The position numbers were made by a program, and so were the translations under genes. DNA of 64,000 nt, from positions 113,763 through 177,762 of the forward strand of contig NZ_JAHWGU010000020.1 in the NCBI RefSeq assembly GCF_020873875.1. The letters are read 5' to 3'. Shown in pieces: positions 60,181-64,000 of the stretch. The notes beneath the pieces are model-generated. The model was not told where the DNA came from, did not search any database, and saw nothing but the letters and a program-made list of their open reading frames with translations. This DNA comes from Actinoplanes sp. DH11. GTDB lineage: Bacteria > Actinomycetota > Actinomycetes > Mycobacteriales > Micromonosporaceae. Positions within the stretch are counted from its first letter, which is position 1. Each line of letters starts with the position of its first letter.

Positions 60181-60552
60181 TCAGGACCCGCGCCGGACGT
60201 CGCCGCCGTGCGCGGCGAGCGCGTAGATGACGAGCACGTCCATGCTGATCAGGATCGAGGACCAGACCGGGGCGGCGGCCAGGAAGGAGAAGTGCACCAC
60301 TGCCGCGATGCCGGCGATGACGATACCGACGACCCGGGCCCAGGCCTGGCCGGTCAGGACGCCGGCTCCGGTCGCCGCGGTGGTCAGGCCGACGACCAAG
60401 TGCACCCCGCCCCAGACCTGGTAGTCGAGGTCCAGGACGAGGCCGTCCGAGGAGACCGCGTAGAACTCCTTGCGGTAGAGGGCGATCGCGCCCTCGGCCC
60501 GGTGTGAGCTGCCCCGTCTCGCACCAGTCTGGGTTTGCGACACATCACCCAT
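60181..60552 (-). CDS. DUF7144-like membrane protein lacking its first helix
   Basis: A 123-residue remnant-like paralogue of the gene at 50577-51023. From EGAIALYRKEFYAVSSDGLV onward it follows the family (WGGVHLVVGLTTAATGAGVL, GQAWARVVGIVIAGIAAVVH, SMDVLVIYALAAHG). The usual first transmembrane helix before the EG motif is replaced by a charged, Gln/Arg-rich stretch (MGDVSQTQTGARRGSSHRA). The three frames upstream do not restore the helix. Either the gene lost its 5' part or the protein has a different topology with three helices. ATG 60552 is the only reasonable start and has no clear ribosome site. Confidence 0.55.
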   Translation of the reverse strand: MGDVSQTQTGARRGSSHRAEGAIALYRKEFYAVSSDGLVLDLDYQVWGGVHLVVGLTTAATGAGVLTGQAWARVVGIVIAGIAAVVHFSFLAAAPVWSSILISMDVLVIYALAAHGGDVRRGS

Positions 60553-60870
60553 CCGTGCAAGTTGCAGGTGGCCACCACGTTCAGCTCGCGGACCAATACT
60601 GGGGGTTGTCGGGCGGTCGCCCACGTGCTTCGGTAACGAGGATGAGTCCACAGGCACTTCACTCTTCGTAAGGCTCTCGACGTCACTCACGGATCGCCGG
60701 GCGGCGTATCCGCAGTGGACAGTGACGCTCCGTGCGATGATGCCCCGGCGGCCGGCCGGCGCGCGACATCGGCGGACGAGGGCGACCTCGCCGATCTGGG
60801 CACGACGCAGGGCGGCCGTTCCGCGAGACGGGCGCCGGAGGCCGCGCCGTGCTGTGGGGGTGGTGGCTAC
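60553..60870. other. 318-bp stretch between the DUF7144 remnant and the second LAL regulator
   Basis: I see no gene here. An open frame from GTG 60715 runs into the LAL regulator but lacks a ribosome site and reads as low-complexity filler (ADEGDLADLGTTQGGRSARR). GGGCG-GT-CGCCC near 60620 can fold. The promoter of the LAL gene probably lies here. Confidence 0.45.
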
Positions 60871-63696
60871 ATGCTGGAACCAGCACGGAACGCCCATCCG
60901 GAACCGATGTCCCCGCCGGTCCGCACCGCAGGACCCCGCCCACCGCGGGCCCCGCTGTGGCGGCCCCGGCTGGCCGAGTCCCTCGACACGGGCGTGCGCC
61001 GGGCGGTCACGGTGATCCGCGCCGGACCGGGCTGGGGCAAGACCGCCCTGGCCGCCTCGTGGGCCGGGCGCCGCGCGGCCACCGGGCCGGTCGCCTGGCT
61101 GACGTGCGAGCAGCGGCACAACGAGCCGGCCGTCCTCCGGTCGGATCTGACCCTGGCACTGCGCACCGCCGGCGCGGACCGGCCGCCTGCGGCGGCGCCG
61201 CGCCCCGGCGACGCCCCGGCCGGCCGCGGCCCGCTCACCGGGCTTGCCGGTCTGCCCGCGGTGACCGTCCTGATCCTGGACGACCTGCAGGAACTGACCG
61301 ATCCGGGGGTGCTCGCCGGCCTCACCGAGCTGCTGGAGAAGCCACCCGAAAATCTGCGGTTCGTGCTGATCAGCCGGGCCGGACCCGGCGTCGCGCTGCA
61401 CCGGCTCCGCGCCGCCGGCGAGCTGACCGAGATCGGCGCCGAGGACCTCGCGTTCCGGGTGGACGAGGCGGCCCAGCTGCTGGCGGCGGCCGGGCGGCAG
61501 CTGCCGGCGGCCGAGGTGGCCGACCGGGTCCGCCGTGCCGAGGGGTGGGCCGCCGGGTTGCGGCTGGAACTCACCGATCCGGCCGCCGGGTTGCCGCTGG
61601 AACTCGCCGATCCGGCCGCCGGCGCGGTCGAGGACTACCTGGTCGCGGAGGTGCTGGACGCCCAGCAACCGGCGGTGCGCGACTTCCTGCTGCGGACCTG
61701 CGTGCCCGACCGGATCTGTGGCGAGCTGGCCGAGGCGCTCACCGGCCGGCCATTCGGCGAACGCACCCTGGAACAGCTGGCCCACGCGAACCTGTTCCTC
61801 GAACGGATCGGGACGGGCCGGTGGTTCCGCTACCACCCGATGTTCCGGTCCGCCCTGCGTCACCGGCTCGCCGTCACCGAACCGGAACGGGTGCCGCAGC
61901 TGCACCTGCTGGCCGCGCAGTGGCATGCCACCAGCGGCAGCGGCCTCGCCGCGATTAACCACGCGGCGGCCGGCGGGGACTGGGCGTTCGTGGCCCGGCT
62001 CGTCGTCGACCGCGGACTCCGGATCGCCACCTCCGGCGACCGGGTGGAGCTCCTCGCCCTCCTGCGGCGGATCCCGGCGGACCGTTGCGGCGAAAGTGCC
62101 GAACTCGCGTTCTGCGCGGCCCTTCGCGCGCACGCCGAAGGTGGCGCCGCCGCGGTGCCGTCGCACATCGCCCGCGCCCGGAAGCTGCTGACCGGCCGGG
62201 ACCCCGGCTACCGCGAGGTGATCGGCCTGGCCCTGGACGTCCTGGAGTGCGGCGTGGTGATCCGCGCACGGGGTGACATGCCGGGGCTCGTCGCGGTCGC
62301 CGCCCGGATCCTCGACGACCTGGCCACGCTGCGCTGGGAGCTGGTGCCGGCCCGCCTGCAATACCGGGCCCTGATGCTCGGCCACAAGGGCGCCGGTCTG
62401 CTGTGGACCGGAGATCTCGACCACGCCGAACGGTTCCTCTGGGCGGCCGCCTCCGCCGCCCGCGCCGCCGGGGTGCCGCTCGTCGAGGTCAGCGCGCTGG
62501 CCAACCTGTCCCTGCTGGTCTTCCTGCAGGGCGCACCGGGCACCGCGGCGGAACACGCCACGGCGGCGATCGACCTGGCCCGCCGGATCGACGCGGAAAC
62601 CCGGCCGGCGGTCGCGCCCGGATACCTCACCCGGGCGCTGATCGAGGCCGAACGAGGCCACGAGGCCGCGGCGCACGAGTCGCTGCGCTGCGCGCAACAC
62701 GCCGTCGGCGACGACCCGGAAGCGGTGCCGGCGGTGATGCTGTCGCTGGTCCGGGCCCGGCTGCTGCTCGACCACGGTGAGCCGCTCGCCGCCCGGTCCC
62801 TGCTGCACCGGGCCCCGGCGGAGGCCGGGCCGCACCTCGCCGCGCCCCTGCTCGACCGGCTGCTGGCGCTCGGCACGGCCGAGGCCGACCTGGCCCTGGG
62901 CGAGCCGGCCGCGGTCGTCGCGCGGTACACCCGCGGCCCGGCCGGTCCCGCGCTGCTCCCCGCCGAGCAGATCTGCCTTGCTCGCGCCCATCTCGCCGGC
63001 GGCGGCCTTGCAGGCGGGGATCGCGCCCGCGCCGACCATGCCCGCGGCGACCATGCCCGCGGCGACCATGCCCGCGGCAACCTTGGCGTTGGCGGCCTTG
63101 CCGGCGGTGATCGTGCCCGCGGCGACCTTGGCGTTGGCGGCCTTGCCCGCGGCGATCGTGCCGGGGGGGATCTCGCCGGCGGGGCTGAGGCGGCGGCCGA
63201 GCAGTTGCTGGCGCGGGTACGGGAGGGCTCGGACCGCAGCGCCGCCGTCAGCGCCTGGATCCTCACCGCGCTCGCGGCCGACGCGCGGGGGCACGGCACG
63301 CGGGCGGGCGAGGCGCTGTCCCGCGCCCTGGACCTGGCCGAACCGGACCTGCTGCGGCAGCCGTTCCGCCGGTTCGCCAGCCCGCGCCTGCTGGTCCTGG
63401 CCGAGCGGCAGCAGTGGCTGGGCGAGGCCCGCGGCCCCGCGCACGACGGCCTGCTCGCCGAGATCACCGGCGAGCTTCCGGTGATCGGCGCGCCGGCGGG
63501 CGCCGGACCGCTGAGCGAGCGGGAGCTCGAGGTGTTGCGCTACCTGCCCACGGTCCTCACCGCCGCGGAAATCGCCGAGAACCTGGGGATCTCGGTGAAC
63601 ACGGTCAAGGCGCACATGCGATCGATCTACCGCAAACTGGGCGTCGGACGCCGCCGCGAGGCGATCATGCTGTCCCGGCAGCTGGGCCTGCTCTGA
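60871..63696 (+). CDS. LAL (MalT-type) LuxR-family transcriptional regulator with repeat insertion
   Basis: A 941-residue paralogue of the regulator at 57457. Walker A is IRAGPGWGKTALAASWA, Walker B VTVLILDDLQEL. A winged helix and TPR-like region follow, then the C-terminal LuxR domain (LSERELEVLRYLPTVLTAAE, SVNTVKAHMRSIYRKLGVG). The TPR region is broken near residues 710-770 by a Gly/Arg/Asp/His-rich insertion (ADHARGDHARGDHARGNLGV and on) encoded by tandem DNA repeats; the fold could tolerate it as a loop. GTGGGGGTGG lies before ATG 60871. GTG 60715 would add 52 poorly supported residues. Inducer unknown. Confidence 0.88.
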   Translation: MLEPARNAHPEPMSPPVRTAGPRPPRAPLWRPRLAESLDTGVRRAVTVIRAGPGWGKTALAASWAGRRAATGPVAWLTCEQRHNEPAVLRSDLTLALRTAGADRPPAAAPRPGDAPAGRGPLTGLAGLPAVTVLILDDLQELTDPGVLAGLTELLEKPPENLRFVLISRAGPGVALHRLRAAGELTEIGAEDLAFRVDEAAQLLAAAGRQLPAAEVADRVRRAEGWAAGLRLELTDPAAGLPLELADPAAGAVEDYLVAEVLDAQQPAVRDFLLRTCVPDRICGELAEALTGRPFGERTLEQLAHANLFLERIGTGRWFRYHPMFRSALRHRLAVTEPERVPQLHLLAAQWHATSGSGLAAINHAAAGGDWAFVARLVVDRGLRIATSGDRVELLALLRRIPADRCGESAELAFCAALRAHAEGGAAAVPSHIARARKLLTGRDPGYREVIGLALDVLECGVVIRARGDMPGLVAVAARILDDLATLRWELVPARLQYRALMLGHKGAGLLWTGDLDHAERFLWAAASAARAAGVPLVEVSALANLSLLVFLQGAPGTAAEHATAAIDLARRIDAETRPAVAPGYLTRALIEAERGHEAAAHESLRCAQHAVGDDPEAVPAVMLSLVRARLLLDHGEPLAARSLLHRAPAEAGPHLAAPLLDRLLALGTAEADLALGEPAAVVARYTRGPAGPALLPAEQICLARAHLAGGGLAGGDRARADHARGDHARGDHARGNLGVGGLAGGDRARGDLGVGGLARGDRAGGDLAGGAEAAAEQLLARVREGSDRSAAVSAWILTALAADARGHGTRAGEALSRALDLAEPDLLRQPFRRFASPRLLVLAERQQWLGEARGPAHDGLLAEITGELPVIGAPAGAGPLSERELEVLRYLPTVLTAAEIAENLGISVNTVKAHMRSIYRKLGVGRRREAIMLSRQLGLL
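63000..63185 (+). repeat. Tandem repeats inside the LAL gene (15-bp and 45-bp units)
   Basis: GCGACCATGCCCGCG-type 15-bp units occur about four times (63027-63080), followed by two copies of a 45-bp unit (63079-63123 and 63124-63168, CCTTGGCGTTGGCGGCCTTG shared). All units are multiples of three, so the frame is kept. Confidence 0.8.
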
Positions 63697-63739
63697 CCGG
63701 CCCCGCCGGAAGGCCCTGCCATCGCCGGAAGGCCCGGTC

Positions 63740-63801
63740 GCCGCCGGACAGTCGGTTGTTGCCGGAAGGCCTGGTTGCCGCCGGACAGTCGGTTGTTGCC
63801 G
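63740..63801 (+). repeat. Direct repeat, 25 bp, period 37
   Basis: GCCGCCGGACAGTCGGTTGT plus TGCCG at 63740-63764 recurs at 63777-63801. The spacer holds one of three GCCGGAAGGCC boxes. Confidence 0.8.
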
Positions 63802-63868
63802 CCGCGAAGTAGACGCGGACCCGGTCACGCCCTGGGTCTGGACTCGTTTGTGGAGTTTGGAGGACGCT

Positions 63869-63931
63869 ATGACCCAAGGCCGCGTAGTTAAGGGGTTCGG
63901 GGTGTTGGCAACACTCGTTCGGTGGATGTAG
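63869..63931 (+). CDS. Possible 20-residue leader peptide
   Basis: ATG 63869 has GGAGGA four bases upstream. The 20 codons (MTQGRVVKGFGVLATLVRWM) end in TAG 14 bases before a large hairpin. The arrangement resembles an attenuator leader for a gene beyond the edge, but no regulatory codon run is obvious. An IS-end context is the alternative. Confidence 0.35.
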   Translation: MTQGRVVKGFGVLATLVRWM

Positions 63932-63944
63932 GTGCATTAGGAAC

Positions 63945-64000
63945 GGGGCCTCCGGTAGGCAGGTAGTCGACGAAGATCTATCTGCTTTGCGGGAGGCCCC
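63945..64000 (+). repeat. Two-part hairpin at the right edge
   Basis: Outer arms GGGGCCTCC (63945-63953) and GGAGGCCCC (63992-64000) are exact complements. Inner arms GCAGGTAG (63959-63966) and CTATCTGC (63978-63985) pair with one G-U. The loop is 11 bases. It could be an attenuator, another structured leader RNA or an IS end. It reaches the last base of the window, so the context is cut. Confidence 0.65.

Larger units (their letters stand above)
63697..64000. other. Right-edge region without a full gene
   Basis: No complete gene. It holds GCCGGAAGGCC repeated three times and a 25-bp direct repeat with a 37-bp period (63740 and 63777). A short ORF with a good ribosome site (63869-63931) and a two-part hairpin (63945-64000) follow. 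Base composition is less GC-rich from about 63840. Confidence 0.6.

Noticed and set aside
60181..63828. 1215-codon minus-strand frame across the second LAL regulator
   Set aside because: Only its last ~123 codons resemble a protein family (DUF7144). The rest is the antisense shadow of the LuxR gene.

Overview
This is a very GC-rich stretch of actinomycete chromosome. The codon bias (G/C in almost every third position), dense ATGA/GTGA gene overlaps, several genes that look leaderless, the tandem KdpD sensors, the many MASE1/PAS/GAF histidine kinases and the large LuxR-type (LAL) regulators suggest a soil Micromonosporaceae such as Actinoplanes. That placement is inference from gene style, not a database match. 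No rRNA, tRNA, CRISPR array or complete insertion sequence is visible.

Layout. 0-7 kb: the N-terminus of a Ser/Thr kinase running off the left edge, a TetR regulator, a triple-PAS histidine kinase, a CNNM/CorC-type CBS membrane protein, an SLC13/ArsB-like permease and an unknown membrane protein. 7.3-17.9 kb: a complete potassium-uptake locus, namely a 26-codon membrane ORF, kdpF, kdpA, kdpB, kdpC, two tandem kdpD copies and kdpE. 17.9-21 kb: a soluble GAF-GAF methyl-accepting protein, then a beta-propeller (BNR) protein overlapping a ThiS/MoaD-like protein that ends in Gly-Gly. 21-28.5 kb: a secreted Thr-Asp-Ala-Gly repeat protein, a TetR/SDR/DHA2-efflux group with a clear palindromic operator, a DUF1444-like protein, a small P-loop kinase and a small secreted protein. 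28.5-43.1 kb: a sensory region with five histidine kinases and no response regulator, interspersed with a PfkB kinase, an NDH-2 type dehydrogenase and a secreted subtilase. 43.1-45 kb: a PLP aminotransferase and a secreted cupin. 45-53.5 kb: an island of small envelope or stress-type genes (DUF6069, RDD, SHOCT, DUF6325, DUF2252, AI-2E, DUF7144, DUF1269) and a SulP transporter. 53.5-57.3 kb: a damaged GH63-like glucosidase and a GH13 enzyme. 57.4-63.7 kb: two LAL regulators flanking a shortened DUF7144 gene. The right edge carries short direct repeats, a leader-peptide-like ORF and a two-part hairpin.

How the genes fit together. KdpFABC is the ATP-driven K+ pump and KdpD/KdpE its sensor and regulator; here one regulator is served by two sensors, and the second sensor has its own apparent leaderless promoter. 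The 45-51 kb island is tied together by a repeated inverted motif, TCATCC-N5-GGATGA. It occurs five times, only in the three intergenic regions that head the island's operons, and looks like the operator of a small undescribed regulon. The TetR at 22.5 kb probably controls the SDR and DHA2 pair through the palindrome between them. The other kinases must signal to response regulators elsewhere.

Most worth a second look: the operator-like motif of the 45-51 kb island, the double-indel GH63 gene, the mosaic kdpD duplication, the propeller/Gly-Gly pair, the orphan kinase cluster (one member with degraded ATP-binding boxes) and the structured right edge.
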